Notes: a model not told the origin generated them from the letters alone. A stretch of DNA of 64,000 nt from Pedobacter chitinilyticus (GCF_003313385.1 NZ_QMHN01000002.1:715004-779003), one strand, 5' to 3'. Shown: positions 19,024 through 27,876, numbered from the stretch's first letter. Numbers and translations are program-made.

Positions 19024-19827
19024 TTAATTCAATCCAAACGTTAAACCAAACGACATGCTTTTTAAGCCTTTTTGTGCATCCGTATCAAACATATCGTTGG
19101 CGTTGTATTTAGCAAATAAACCTAAGCCTCCGTAGCCAATTCTCACTGTACCTCCGTAACGGAAAGGCGCAAAATGGTAATCATCTTTTATTTTCACCTT
19201 ACCGAACTCATCGCTGATCTGTTTAACCTTTCCACCTAATAAAAATCCTATTTCAGGTCCAATTACAAATCTAAAACGCTTACCGTGGTTGTTTTCCTTA
19301 GTTCTAAACTCAAAGTTTAATGGTATATGAACGTAACTGCTTGAGAAACGGTTTTTACTAAAAATCACATCCTCTTCCTTAAACTCTAAAGTTGGTTTGT
19401 TTTTTTGGATCGTAATGTCTCTGTCCAAGCGAATATGCGTCCAATCAAAACCACCTGCCAAATAAATTTTAAAGTGGTTGTTAAACCTATAGCCAAACTG
19501 CAAAACATCAAAAGAAAGTGTACTTGTTTTCCAAGGTTTATAGTCAAGAAAATCATTGGCCGACGATAAGGTGAAACTGCCATTGTCAATCAATTTGGCC
19601 AAACCAATATCCAAACGTGTAAAGGTAATCCCCCCCACAAAGCGGCCTTTATTTTGATCAACCTTGCCCGTACTATCTTTCTTCTCACCTATGGTAATGC
19701 CAACGCCGTAGTTAATCTCAAACTTTTTGCGTTTCACGCTATCTTTAACCTCTTGCGCTTTTAAGCTTCCTGCTGCCATAAAAGTAAGTCCACTTACCAA
19801 TACAACTTTTAAAATTAGATGTTTCAT
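19024..19827 (-). CDS. Outer membrane beta-barrel protein of unknown function
   Basis: The 267-residue product has a signal peptide (MKHLILKVVLVSGLTFMAAG..., cleavage near KAQ-EV). The rest alternates in the manner of an 8-strand barrel (INYGVGITIGEKKD, RFVGGITFTRLDIGL, LSFDVLQFGYRFNNHFKIYLAGGF) and ends LKSMSFGLTFGLN with a C-terminal strand. This resembles the PorT/OMP_b-brl_2 group. It lies downstream of an ECF sigma gene and a membrane protein gene and carries the shared terminator, so it may be part of an envelope-response unit. Confidence 0.75.
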   Translation of the reverse strand: MKHLILKVVLVSGLTFMAAGSLKAQEVKDSVKRKKFEINYGVGITIGEKKDSTGKVDQNKGRFVGGITFTRLDIGLAKLIDNGSFTLSSANDFLDYKPWKTSTLSFDVLQFGYRFNNHFKIYLAGGFDWTHIRLDRDITIQKNKPTLEFKEEDVIFSKNRFSSSYVHIPLNFEFRTKENNHGKRFRFVIGPEIGFLLGGKVKQISDEFGKVKIKDDYHFAPFRYGGTVRIGYGGLGLFAKYNANDMFDTDAQKGLKSMSFGLTFGLN

Positions 19828-19880
19828 TTGTGTGTTTGTTTATGTTGTTATAAGGTTGGAAAGTTGAAATGTTGGAAGGT

Positions 19881-20005
19881 CCTTTAATCCCAAATCCTGC
19901 TCCTATTTATTATTTATTTCTAGGCTGGAAGTTGAAAGATTAAACGGCTATAAAATCATCCTGCTAATCCTTTAATCCCAAAATCCTGCTCCTATTTATT
20001 ATTTT
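19881..20005. repeat. Direct repeat of about 36 bp, two copies
   Basis: CCTTTAATCCCAAATCCTGC and the following TCCTATTTATTATTT (19881-19915) recur at 19969-20005 with one inserted A. The second copy overlaps the last codons and stop of the membrane protein gene, so the first looks like a duplicated gene end. Confidence 0.75.
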
Positions 20006-20753
20006 TCTTATTCAATTTAACAAAGCCAATATTCAATCCAATAATCGATGAATTATCATCATCATCCGTATTAAATTTGATCAGCTTCTTTTCTCTTTTA
20101 TCTACCTTTTCAACCACATAGTTAATCAAATCGCCCATGTTACGTATGCCTTTTTTATTCGCTTCAACAGCTTGATCTGCGGTATCGTCATCAGTCAACT
20201 TACCTAAGTTAGCCATCATGGTTTCGTTATTCGAAATTGCATTCACATCTGGAACTACATTTGCCGTGTTCACTACATCCAAGGCTTTAACTTCGGCTCG
20301 TTTAATAGGTAGATGCTCATTTGAAGTAGATGGTTGCACCAAGGCAATATTATTTTTTGGCTCCTCTACCAAGTTCGCCAAAACGGCTGCTGGCACCTCC
20401 TGTTTTGCAAGGATGCGATTAGCCACCGCATGTACCTTAGGGCTAGCAGCAGGTGCGGTATCATTTGCTGCACTTGCTACTTCAACAGTCGAAACGGGTT
20501 GCGCTACCACAGATTGTACTGCCGCAACTTCTGTAGTGGTGCTTTGCAGATAAATCTTTTCTCCGCTTTGCATAAACATCACAGCCGATGCCACTACCAC
20601 CACGCTGGCCGCTGCCACCCACATCAATGGGAACTTACGCTTAGGTTTAACACCTAATTGCCCCTCAATATTGGCCCATAAATTTGCTGAGGGTTCAACC
20701 TCTGCATTCATAAATTTGTCTCTAAACAAATTGTCAAAATCATTATCCGGCAT
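19992..20753 (-). CDS. Single-pass membrane protein, likely anti-sigma-like partner
   Basis: About 253 residues from the ATG at 20753 (MPDNDFDNLFRDKF). The N-terminal cytoplasmic part (LWANIEGQL motif) of about 40 residues is followed by one membrane segment (LMWVAAASVVVVASAVMFM) and a long, low-complexity Ala/Val/Pro-rich periplasmic part. This plan, directly after an ECF sigma gene and overlapping its stop, is typical of anti-sigma or sensor-like partners in Bacteroidota, but no zinc HxxxC motif is visible. An ATG at 20762 and a TTG at 20768 are alternative starts. Confidence 0.65.
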   Translation of the reverse strand: MPDNDFDNLFRDKFMNAEVEPSANLWANIEGQLGVKPKRKFPLMWVAAASVVVVASAVMFMQSGEKIYLQSTTTEVAAVQSVVAQPVSTVEVASAANDTAPAASPKVHAVANRILAKQEVPAAVLANLVEEPKNNIALVQPSTSNEHLPIKRAEVKALDVVNTANVVPDVNAISNNETMMANLGKLTDDDTADQAVEANKKGIRNMGDLINYVVEKVDKREKKLIKFNTDDDDNSSIIGLNIGFVKLNKKNNK

Positions 20754-21312
20754 GTGTTGCATAACCAAAGCCCTCCAATTTTAAAATTTCCTGTTGTAAA
20801 ATCGCCCTAGCTCTCGAAAGCTGCGATTTGCTTGCACCTTCTGTAATCCCTAAAGTTTCGGCAATTTCTTTGTGTGAGTATCCCTCAATCACGTACATGT
20901 TAAACACCATCCTGTAGCCATCGGCTAACTTCTGTATCACTTTCATCAAATCCTGCATCCCTAGGCTGCTAAAATCAAAACCGTTCGACGGTTGTTCATA
21001 AGCATCCTCAATAGGCACTACATTTAACGAGCGTAAATTCTTCCGGTAACTTTCAATAGCAGTGTTCACCATAATGCGGCGTATCCATCCCTCAAAAGAA
21101 CCTTCCCCCTTAAACTCCCTCACCTTTTGAAAAATCTTTACATAACCCATCTGCAATACGTCCTCGGCCTCCATCCTGTCTTTAGCATAGCGCATACAAA
21201 CCGCCAACATTTTCGATGCAGTCTGCCTGTATAGCATCTCCTGCATCTGCCTGTTGCCAGCCTTACAGCCTTCCATCAGTTCATCTAACGTATATAATTT
21301 AGCCACTTTCAT
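20743..21312 (-). CDS. RNA polymerase ECF sigma factor
   Basis: A 189-residue sigma-70 family protein starting at ATG 21312 (MKVAKLYTLDEL); a TTG 39 bases upstream is possible but less likely. Region 2 is seen in ADKMEAEDVLQ-like sequence (AKDRMEAEDVLQMGYVKIF, with FEGWIRRIMVNTAI), and region 4 in YSHKEIAETLGITEGASKS followed by QLSRAR. It would direct polymerase to a specific promoter set. Its end overlaps the start of the membrane protein gene by about 10 bases, which suggests translational coupling. Confidence 0.92.
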   Translation of the reverse strand: MKVAKLYTLDELMEGCKAGNRQMQEMLYRQTASKMLAVCMRYAKDRMEAEDVLQMGYVKIFQKVREFKGEGSFEGWIRRIMVNTAIESYRKNLRSLNVVPIEDAYEQPSNGFDFSSLGMQDLMKVIQKLADGYRMVFNMYVIEGYSHKEIAETLGITEGASKSQLSRARAILQQEILKLEGFGYATHAG

Positions 21313-21470
21313 TTGTTCGCTTGCATAAAGGTAGATGTAGGTTTCTACCAAAAGGTTGCAAGCACGTTAAAAAATATTTTTTTTTCAGAGGAAACACAAC
21401 CATTCCACCTTTGGGAATAGCACTTTTTTGTTTTTCGAAAAGCAAAAATAGAAGTTCTTTGGTGATTTCA

Positions 21471-21616
21471 GCCCCGCTTTCGCTACAATCTTTTTGTTTG
21501 CTTTGCTGTTAAACCTTGTCATGCTGAGTTTATCGAAGCATTTATTAACAACCAATCCTTCGACAAACTCAAGATCACACCAACAAAAAGGATTTCCGCA
21601 CAATCGGGTTTAGGTC
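21471..21616. repeat. Composite intergenic repeat, copy 3 (reverse orientation)
   Basis: The left end GCCCCGCTTTCGCTACAATC with TTTTTGTTT and the right end ACAAAAAGGATTTCCGCAC with AATCGGGTTTAGGTC match the arms of the copies at 305 and 9821 in reverse. The insert is TGTCATGCTGAGTTTATCGA ... TCGACAAACTCAAG. The 21313-21833 gap holds this, the next repeat, and no gene I can support. Confidence 0.7.
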
Positions 21617-21649
21617 ACTAGGGTCAGGTAATCCTTTTGATATTCCGCT

Positions 21650-21716
21650 ATTTCGAGCGCGGAGAAACCTAACCTCTATAAACAAATTGCTAAATTTCTC
21701 CTCGTTTGAAATGACG
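21650..21716. repeat. Dispersed palindrome (ATTTCGAGCG ... TTTGAAATGACG)
   Basis: GGAGAAACCT pairs loosely with AAATTTCTCC and ATTTCGAG with TTTGAAAT. It is a diverged relative of 7195-7271. Confidence 0.5.
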
Positions 21717-21773
21717 GACAGAACTGCGATCTTGCCTATTTCTCCAACTTGCGATCTTCCCCTCTACACACTG

Positions 21774-21805
21774 TTTCATTTCCGTCTTACTTTTAGTTAA
21801 CTTTA
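21774..21805 (+). promoter_or_regulatory. Possible Bacteroidota promoter for the DoxX-like gene
   Basis: TTTC (-33 like, 21774-21777), a 20-base spacer, then TAACTTTA (21798-21805), one base from the TAnnTTTG -7 consensus. The start codon follows 28 bases later. Confidence 0.3.
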
Positions 21806-21833
21806 AGTAAATCAAAAACTAAGAACTAAACTA

Positions 21834-22205
21834 ATGAAAATTGTAAAACTAATTTTATGCGTACTTTTTGGGCTAATGTTCATTAACGCAGGGCTCGACA
21901 AATTTTTTCATTTTTGGCCAATGCCGAAATTAGAAGGAGAAGTATTAAAAGCGGGCATGGCAATGGGTACAATTAAATGGCTAATGCCATTAATTGCAGT
22001 AATAGAACTATTGGGCGGATTACTATTTGCCATTCCAAAAACACGTGCGCTGGGAGCCATTGTCATTTTACCTGTAATGGTCGGTATCGTTCTGCACAAT
22101 GCTACCTACATGCCCGAAGGCTTGGCCATTGCCGGTCCGATGTTATTGATTAACCTTTGGATGATTTTTGACAACCGGGGCAAGTACAAACCAATGGTAA
22201 ACTAA
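21834..22205 (+). CDS. DoxX-like membrane protein
   Basis: A 123-residue protein with four predicted membrane segments (IVKLILCVLFGLMFINAGL; WLMPLIAVIELLGGLLFAI; ALGAIVILPVMVGIVLH; AIAGPMLLINLWMIF). The pattern, length and the NAGLDKF motif of the first helix match the DoxX/DoxD-like family of small quinone-related or unknown-function membrane proteins. It stands alone on the plus strand between two minus-strand units. The substrate or partner is unknown. Confidence 0.75.
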   Translation: MKIVKLILCVLFGLMFINAGLDKFFHFWPMPKLEGEVLKAGMAMGTIKWLMPLIAVIELLGGLLFAIPKTRALGAIVILPVMVGIVLHNATYMPEGLAIAGPMLLINLWMIFDNRGKYKPMVN

Positions 22206-22221
22206 TTTAAATACGATTTAT

Positions 22222-22252
22222 ACTTACGAAGTTTTAAAAATTTCGTAAGTCT
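22222..22252. repeat. Palindrome ACTTACGAAGTTTT ... TTTCGTAAGT
   Basis: Arms ACTTACGAAGTTTT and AAAATTTCGTAAGT pair with one mismatch. A near-identical element lies at 24250-24282 on the other side of the DUF4139 gene. Confidence 0.75.
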
Positions 22253-22263
22253 AATCAATGCTA

Positions 22264-24147
22264 TTACTCAATATTAACAGGTCTGTTCTTCGGATACTTC
22301 ACTTGATATTTCAGGTCTAACTTTTTCTGTTCATTAGGCTGCAACAAAAACTGCCAAATCAACTTACCAGTAACCTCATCCAATTTCGCTTTCGAAAGTT
22401 CCTGCTTCTCAACACTAATATCGCTATTGGTTGCTACAGGGATTTGGTCTTCTATTGTTAAGTTAATGGCTTGGCTTTTTCTGTTCTTCATCTCAATTAC
22501 AAAATGCCTGCTATCCTTTTGCGACGAACCAATAAACTGCCTTTCGGTATATCCTTTCTGCTTCTCACGCTTTACCGAAACGTTTTTATCAACCCCCAAC
22601 GATATCGTCAGTGTATCCGCTTGTTGTACATCCAACAAGGTTTTGCCCAAATAAGTTCCCTCAAAGAAAATATTAGCTTCGCCACTAATCAAATTAATAT
22701 CATTAAAATCGGTGATTTTAGCGGTCAAAAAAGCATCAGCAGACACTTTTGGAACAGCATAATATTCGTATGCCGCTTTAAAGTCGTAGTTACCTATATC
22801 TACCGCCGCTTGTTTGCCATCACTCAAAATGGTATAAGGCATTTTAATTTCAAAGCTCACATTGGTTTGTTTTTCTACGCTGGCTACTTCCAACGGAACA
22901 GAAGCAATTGAACTTGTTCCCCTAACACGCACTTGAAGACCTGCCGCCCGTCCCTGTAAAGCATCATCAATTTTCTTATTATACCCTGTTACCACCACTT
23001 CTTGCAAGGCCTTTGTATCTTGTTTCAACCGTACATTTAATTGCCCGTAAGAAGCCGTCAACTCCTGCGAATCATAACCGATATAAGAAAACACTAATTG
23101 ATTTGCACCAACAGGCATTTGTATCGAATAATTACCATCTGGATCAGTAACTGTACCTACCGATGAATTTTTAACCCTTATAGAAACACCTGGCAAGGCA
23201 GAATTGTCAGTGTTGTCTACCACCTTGCCTTTAACCAAATTAGAAGTTGCCGCAGTTGGATTAAAAAACGAATATCCAGCACTTAAATAACCCAATGAAT
23301 AAGTTGGCAACTTTGGCTTTTCATTATTATTAGAAGGGTTTCCAGAAGACAAAGTGAGTTTTACATTTTTCCAATCTTCGCCCGAATTTTGGCTAACGTT
23401 GGCTTTATAAACCAACTGTATTGGGCTGGCAACATCAATTGCCCTAATATCATAACTTGGATACCAGCTGGCATTTTTCACCAAGTAAGTCAATGTGAAT
23501 TTACCTTTGGTAGCCGTTTTGGTAGAAACCTTAACCACTACATCGCTCGCATTACCAATAGGCTTGCCATCTACCTCTGCAATTTGTCTATTTAATTTAT
23601 TAAGTTGCTCCTGTAGCTGATTGATTTCCTTTTCTATCGAAATCTGTTTGGCCTTCGCTTCGCTTAAACGTTGCTTCTGAAAATCTAACGCAGCTTTAAG
23701 TTTAACCAAATCGTAATTTACATTTGGTCCCATTACCGTTTGGTTCTTCATCAACATTTCCTCTTCCGATTTATAAACGGCAATTTCATTTCTCAATGCC
23801 ATCATCTTATCCGAAATTTCTCCTGCCTTGGCTTCTAGTGTGAGCTTTTGTTCTGATTTTTTCTTTTCTAGTAAGAAATTATTTTGGCGTGTAACCGATA
23901 AAATGGTGAAACTTCCTTCGCCTTTGGCTTGTAAACTTTGGGTTTCAATACTAGAAGAAAGCCCCGAAAAAACCAGTAAGCTCACCCCTTGAGGCAGTTC
24001 CACCAAATCTGACTGACGTAGCACTTGGGCACCGTTCATGAACACCGTCACACCAGCGATTTTAGAATTTACATTGATTTGATTGTCTTGTGCAAAAACT
24101 GCGAAATGAATAAAGAGCAGCAATGCAGATAGTAGTTTCTTTCCCAT
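22264..24147 (-). CDS. DUF4139 (MuiA-type) protein with inserted SusC-like N-terminal module
   Basis: The ATG at 24147 gives 627 residues with a signal peptide ending VFAQ; an earlier in-frame ATG at 24177 is rejected because it precedes this signal. An N-terminal DUF4140-like beta domain (AGVTVFMNGAQVLRQ) is followed by long coiled-coil helices (about 95-190) and the start of DUF4139 (YLVKNASWYPSYDIRA, WKNVKLTLSSGNPS). At about 303-375 a carboxypeptidase-regulatory-like domain is inserted (LPGVSIRVKNSSVGTVT, FSYIGYDSQE), and then a TonB-box/plug-like tag (LQEVVVTGY, LQGRAAGLQVRVRGTSS) typical of SusC proteins. DUF4139 resumes to the end. The role is unknown; mucoidy-inhibitor homology is a family label only. 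Confidence 0.8.
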   Translation of the reverse strand: MGKKLLSALLLFIHFAVFAQDNQINVNSKIAGVTVFMNGAQVLRQSDLVELPQGVSLLVFSGLSSSIETQSLQAKGEGSFTILSVTRQNNFLLEKKKSEQKLTLEAKAGEISDKMMALRNEIAVYKSEEEMLMKNQTVMGPNVNYDLVKLKAALDFQKQRLSEAKAKQISIEKEINQLQEQLNKLNRQIAEVDGKPIGNASDVVVKVSTKTATKGKFTLTYLVKNASWYPSYDIRAIDVASPIQLVYKANVSQNSGEDWKNVKLTLSSGNPSNNNEKPKLPTYSLGYLSAGYSFFNPTAATSNLVKGKVVDNTDNSALPGVSIRVKNSSVGTVTDPDGNYSIQMPVGANQLVFSYIGYDSQELTASYGQLNVRLKQDTKALQEVVVTGYNKKIDDALQGRAAGLQVRVRGTSSIASVPLEVASVEKQTNVSFEIKMPYTILSDGKQAAVDIGNYDFKAAYEYYAVPKVSADAFLTAKITDFNDINLISGEANIFFEGTYLGKTLLDVQQADTLTISLGVDKNVSVKREKQKGYTERQFIGSSQKDSRHFVIEMKNRKSQAINLTIEDQIPVATNSDISVEKQELSKAKLDEVTGKLIWQFLLQPNEQKKLDLKYQVKYPKNRPVNIE

Positions 24148-24249
24148 ATTTAATGAATTTATACTACCATGATGCAAGCGCTCTTCAATTTACATAACGT
24201 CAAATAAAAAAGACATCTTTTTTAGAATGGCAAACCGTTAATGACTTTA

Positions 24250-24282
24250 AGACTTACGAAGTTTATAAAACTTCGTAAGTCT
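24250..24282. repeat. Palindrome AGACTTACGAAGTTT ... AAACTTCGTAAGTCT
   Basis: Fifteen-base perfect arms around ATA. It matches the element at 22222-22252, so the DUF4139 gene is bracketed by the pair. Confidence 0.85.
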
Positions 24283-24303
24283 AACCTAAATTCAGCGCAT
24301 AAA

Positions 24304-24332
24304 AAAGGCATCACTGTTAGAGTGATGCCTTT
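24304..24332 (-). terminator. Rho-independent terminator after lepB
   Basis: AAAGGCATCACT and AGTGATGCCTTT pair perfectly around a 5-base loop; on the minus strand the hairpin runs into TTTTTT. It lies 30 bases past the lepB stop and ends the parA-lepB unit. Confidence 0.85.
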
Positions 24333-24362
24333 AAAACTTTTGTCATTGCAATGACGCTTTGC

Positions 24363-25556
24363 CTAATGGATGCCTTTAAAAATCCTGCTCCATCTAATTT
24401 TGTTCAGGAATGAACCTTCACCATCTAAGCTCAGCCAAATAAATAACGCTTTGCCCACAATGTGGTCTTCAGGAACAAAGCCCCAATAGCGTGAATCGGC
24501 AGAAGCATGACGGTTATCGCCCATCATCCAATAGTAATTCATTTTAAAAGTATAAGTTGTCGCTTTTTGACCATTTATCATCCAGTCGTTACCTACCTTC
24601 TCTAATTTATTTCCTTCGTAAATACGGATAGCTCTTTCATATAATGGCATGTTTAAACTATCCAATTTCACTGTCCATCCTTTTTTAGGAACTACAAATG
24701 GTCCGTAGTTGTCTAAATTCCATTTTCTATTTTTATCATGGGGAAAAATCAATGGATCGTACTCTTCCGACGGTGTCAATTCTTCAGTCACTGATTTAAT
24801 GTAAGGAGACTTTTTCAATTCCTTAACCAAATCTGGCGTTCCTTCAAATCTAAAAACCGTAGGCAATGCCGTAGGACCAATTTTAAAGCCCATATCTTCG
24901 AAAAGCTTCAAATTTACTTCAGCAGTATTGAACTCCACAGTATAACCAAAACCTCCAGTACCAACTAAAGGTGACGGCGTACCATTTACTACAGCTAAAC
25001 CATTTCTCATCGCAATAGTATCACCAGCAATAGCGATACAGCGCTTAATAAAATTTTCACGTTTATCAACGGGTCTGCTCACTACATGAAACTGCGACCA
25101 AATCGATTCCCTGCTTTCACCTCTTAGTTGCATTTGATAATAGTTATCATCCTGCCTTTCTAACACCACGGTATCTCCCTCTGGGAAATTGAAAACCACC
25201 ACATCATTACGTTTGATATCCTGAAAACCAGGCAACCTTCTATATTTCCATTGTACCCCATCCCAATAAGCTTTGGTACCAGTTAACGGCATGGTGTGGT
25301 GCGCAAAAGGGAAGGCTATAGGAGTCATGGGTACACGAGCGCCATAGTTTACCTTACTTACAAAAAGGAAGTCGCCAACTAAAAGTGAGCGTTCCATAGA
25401 ACCAGAAGGAATGGTGTAGGCCTCAATAAAAAACACACGGATAATGGTTGCCGCAACCACCGCAAATACAATGGCATCAACCCATTCTCTAGTCTTCGTT
25501 TTTTTCTTTTTAGGCTTGTCTGAATCTTTTCTTTTTTGCCAGAATTTCCAATTCAT
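24363..25556 (-). CDS. lepB: Signal peptidase I
   Basis: LepB removes signal peptides from exported proteins at the outer face of the inner membrane. A Lys-rich cytoplasmic start is followed by one membrane segment (AIVFAVVAATIIRVFFIEA). The catalytic Ser53 lies in IPSGSMERSLLVGD, the catalytic Lys171 in KRCIAIAGD, and box E is MMGDNRHASADSRYWGFVP. At 397 residues it is longer than the E. coli enzyme, with extra sequence between the Lys box and box E, as is usual for Bacteroidota. It follows dapB by 3 bases and shares a terminator. Confidence 0.95.
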   Translation of the reverse strand: MNWKFWQKRKDSDKPKKKKTKTREWVDAIVFAVVAATIIRVFFIEAYTIPSGSMERSLLVGDFLFVSKVNYGARVPMTPIAFPFAHHTMPLTGTKAYWDGVQWKYRRLPGFQDIKRNDVVVFNFPEGDTVVLERQDDNYYQMQLRGESRESIWSQFHVVSRPVDKRENFIKRCIAIAGDTIAMRNGLAVVNGTPSPLVGTGGFGYTVEFNTAEVNLKLFEDMGFKIGPTALPTVFRFEGTPDLVKELKKSPYIKSVTEELTPSEEYDPLIFPHDKNRKWNLDNYGPFVVPKKGWTVKLDSLNMPLYERAIRIYEGNKLEKVGNDWMINGQKATTYTFKMNYYWMMGDNRHASADSRYWGFVPEDHIVGKALFIWLSLDGEGSFLNKIRWSRIFKGIH

Positions 25557-25559
25557 TGC

Positions 25560-26303
25560 TTAATCTCTAAAATTAAATATATCAGCTATGCTGTAAAAAC
25601 CTTTTTTATTTTGTAGCCATTCTGCGGCTACTACTGCACCTAAAGCAAAACCTGCCCTGCTGTGTGCGGTGTGTTTAATCTCAATATCATCAACCTCTGA
25701 ACTGTACACTACAGTGTGCGTTCCCGGTACGTTCTCTATCCTAAGCGACTCGATAAGGAGTTGATCATTTCTTAGTTTTTCTGAAATTGGCGTTCCTTCC
25801 AATTCATTTACCCACTCCTTTTTATTGTCCATCTCTTCAATAATCCCCTCCGCAATGGTCATGGCAGTACCACTTGGCGCATCCAATTTTTGGGTATGAT
25901 GTATTTCTTCCACCTGCACCTCATAAGCTGGATAATTGTTCATCAATTTAGCCAACACTTTATTCAAATGGAAAAAGATATTCACCCCAATGCTAAAGTT
26001 AGAGCCATAAAGTAAAGTATTGTTACTGGCTTCGCAATCATTTTTAATTCGTTGCAGTTCGCCGTACCAGCCTGTAGTGCCTACTACTACGGGCACATTT
26101 GCTTCAAAGCATTTATAAATATTGTCTACTGCGGCATGTGGCGCACTAAAATCGATGGCTACATCAGCCTTTTCCAAATTGTCAACGGTTAAATCATCCA
26201 GATTTTCGATTCCTATTTTAAGCACAATTTCGTGCCCTCGCTCCAAAGAAAAACGTTCGATAATTTGGCCCATTTTGCCATAGCCTAAAAGCGCTATTTT
26301 CAT
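25560..26303 (-). CDS. dapB: 4-hydroxy-tetrahydrodipicolinate reductase
   Basis: DapB reduces hydroxy-tetrahydrodipicolinate with NAD(P)H in the lysine and diaminopimelate pathway. The nucleotide loop is LGYGKMGQ at residues 4-11. The conserved EIHHTQKLDAPSGTA motif carries the catalytic His and Lys residues and the substrate-binding loop. At 247 residues it is normal in size. Its start overlaps the DUF5683 stop by 4 bases (ATGA), so the genes are translationally coupled. Confidence 0.95.
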   Translation of the reverse strand: MKIALLGYGKMGQIIERFSLERGHEIVLKIGIENLDDLTVDNLEKADVAIDFSAPHAAVDNIYKCFEANVPVVVGTTGWYGELQRIKNDCEASNNTLLYGSNFSIGVNIFFHLNKVLAKLMNNYPAYEVQVEEIHHTQKLDAPSGTAMTIAEGIIEEMDNKKEWVNELEGTPISEKLRNDQLLIESLRIENVPGTHTVVYSSEVDDIEIKHTAHSRAGFALGAVVAAEWLQNKKGFYSIADIFNFRD

Positions 26304-26968
26304 AATTTAAGCGTAAGTTTTAATGCCGGCGCAATATTAAGGCCGTACATCGTGTTTGTGTTGATGATAGAAGGCGATAACTTGATAGATAAGCTCTCGT
26401 CAACGTTGAAATATTTTAAACGAGCGGTAACATAAGCATCCAGGACATTCAGTCCATATAAACCTACCAAGGAGATCAAAACGACTTCTCGGTTACGTTT
26501 ATAAATATTTTTAGCTACAGTAAGCGCATTAACATCTGGATATTGTGTTAAACCATTATTCGGGTCGGGGGCATTGTTGTTCGCCTGACGGTATTGTAGC
26601 TCTCTCAGAAATCGCTTATAGTTATTGTTGTTATCGATGTATGACATTACCAGTATGGTTCCTCCAGCATAGATAGCCCCGATTTTACCAATGAGGTAAA
26701 TTTTTTGGCCGATTCTTTTACCTTCAGTCCTACCGTTTTTCACGTCATCCACCACTAAGCCATAATTATATAGCTGTCCAAGTCCAGGAAACATTAATGA
26801 TCGGTATACTGCTTTTTTCCCTGCAATTTTGCCTTGGTTAACATATTTTGCAGGCGCAATGGTATCTAATTTAGCGGTAGTATCTTGCTTTGCAGGGCTC
26901 ACAGGTTTCTGCGCATTTACCTGGGCAAACGTGAAACAAATGACTACAGAAAGCAATAATGCTCGCAT
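26300..26968 (-). CDS. DUF5683 domain protein, probable membrane protein
   Basis: A 222-residue protein with a signal peptide (LLLSVVICFTFAQVNAQ) and the family motif SLMFPGLGQLYN followed by two hydrophobic segments (YLIGKIGAIYAGGTILVM; VVLISLVGLYGLNVLDAYV). The true start is the ATG at 26968, which overlaps the parB stop in TAATG; the earlier TTG is rejected. This gene is found between parB and dapB across Bacteroidota, but its function is not known to me. Confidence 0.85.
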   Translation of the reverse strand: MRALLLSVVICFTFAQVNAQKPVSPAKQDTTAKLDTIAPAKYVNQGKIAGKKAVYRSLMFPGLGQLYNYGLVVDDVKNGRTEGKRIGQKIYLIGKIGAIYAGGTILVMSYIDNNNNYKRFLRELQYRQANNNAPDPNNGLTQYPDVNALTVAKNIYKRNREVVLISLVGLYGLNVLDAYVTARLKYFNVDESLSIKLSPSIINTNTMYGLNIAPALKLTLKL

Positions 26969-27867
26969 TACCAATCTAACAGTTCTAAAATTCGATTAAG
27001 ATCATCGTTGCTTACAAAAGGAATTTCAATAGCCCCTTTGCCATTATCTTTTACCTTTAGCTTAACGTTGGTCGCAAATTTTGAGGCCAAATCGTTCTGC
27101 AGTTTTTGATACTCAAAAGAAACTGCTTCTACTTTAACTGGCGCTTTTACTTGCACCTGGTGAATCCCACGAACGAGTTCTTCTACCTTACGTACCGACA
27201 GTCCTTTATCAATAATTTCCTGATGGATAAAAAGTTGCTTTTCTTCGTCATCCACAGAAATAAGTGCACGAGCGTGCCCCATCGATATTTTATTATCGCG
27301 AATAGAAGCCTGAATAGCAGGAGGTAATTTTAACAAACGTAGATAGTTGGCAACTGTTGTACGGTTTTTACCTACACGTTCTCCTAACTGCTCAGCCTTT
27401 AGGTTACATTCATCTATCATTTGCTGAAAACTCAAGGCTACTTCAATGGCGTTTAGGTTTTCACGCTGTATGTTCTCAATCAATGCCATTTCCAACATCT
27501 GTTGGTTATCGGCAGTACGAATATAAGCTGGAATTTCTGTTAAGCCAGCAAGTTTAGAAGCTCTAAATCTACGTTCACCAGAAATCAATTGATATTTATC
27601 ACCGTTTTTACGTACGGTAATAGGTTGGATCAATCCTTGTACTTTAATCGAATCAGCTAGTTCATTAAGTGCTACCTGATCAAATTCAGTACGCGGCTGA
27701 TAAGGGTTTGTTTCAATATCAGCAAGGCTAATATGGCTAATACTGCCAACTTGTGGCGTTGCTGGTGAGGCAGTTTCTACGGCAGGCTTAACGGCATTTA
27801 CCGTTTCATTATCATCCAAAAGAGCACTTAATCCCTTGCCTAATCCGGTTTTTCTTTGAAAAGTCAT
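26968..27867 (-). CDS. parB: Chromosome-partitioning protein ParB
   Basis: ParB binds parS sites near the origin and, using CTP, spreads and recruits SMC and ParA. The ParB/Srx N-terminal domain is seen in NPYQPRTEFD, with the GERRFRASKLAGL motif that binds CTP, and the central helix-turn-helix in LGERVGKNRTTVANYLRLL. A C-terminal dimerisation part follows. At 299 residues it is a typical chromosomal ParB. No good parS candidate (TGTTTCACGTGAAACA-like) is visible in this window. Confidence 0.96.
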   Translation of the reverse strand: MTFQRKTGLGKGLSALLDDNETVNAVKPAVETASPATPQVGSISHISLADIETNPYQPRTEFDQVALNELADSIKVQGLIQPITVRKNGDKYQLISGERRFRASKLAGLTEIPAYIRTADNQQMLEMALIENIQRENLNAIEVALSFQQMIDECNLKAEQLGERVGKNRTTVANYLRLLKLPPAIQASIRDNKISMGHARALISVDDEEKQLFIHQEIIDKGLSVRKVEELVRGIHQVQVKAPVKVEAVSFEYQKLQNDLASKFATNVKLKVKDNGKGAIEIPFVSNDDLNRILELLDW

Positions 27868-27876
27868 CTATAAATA

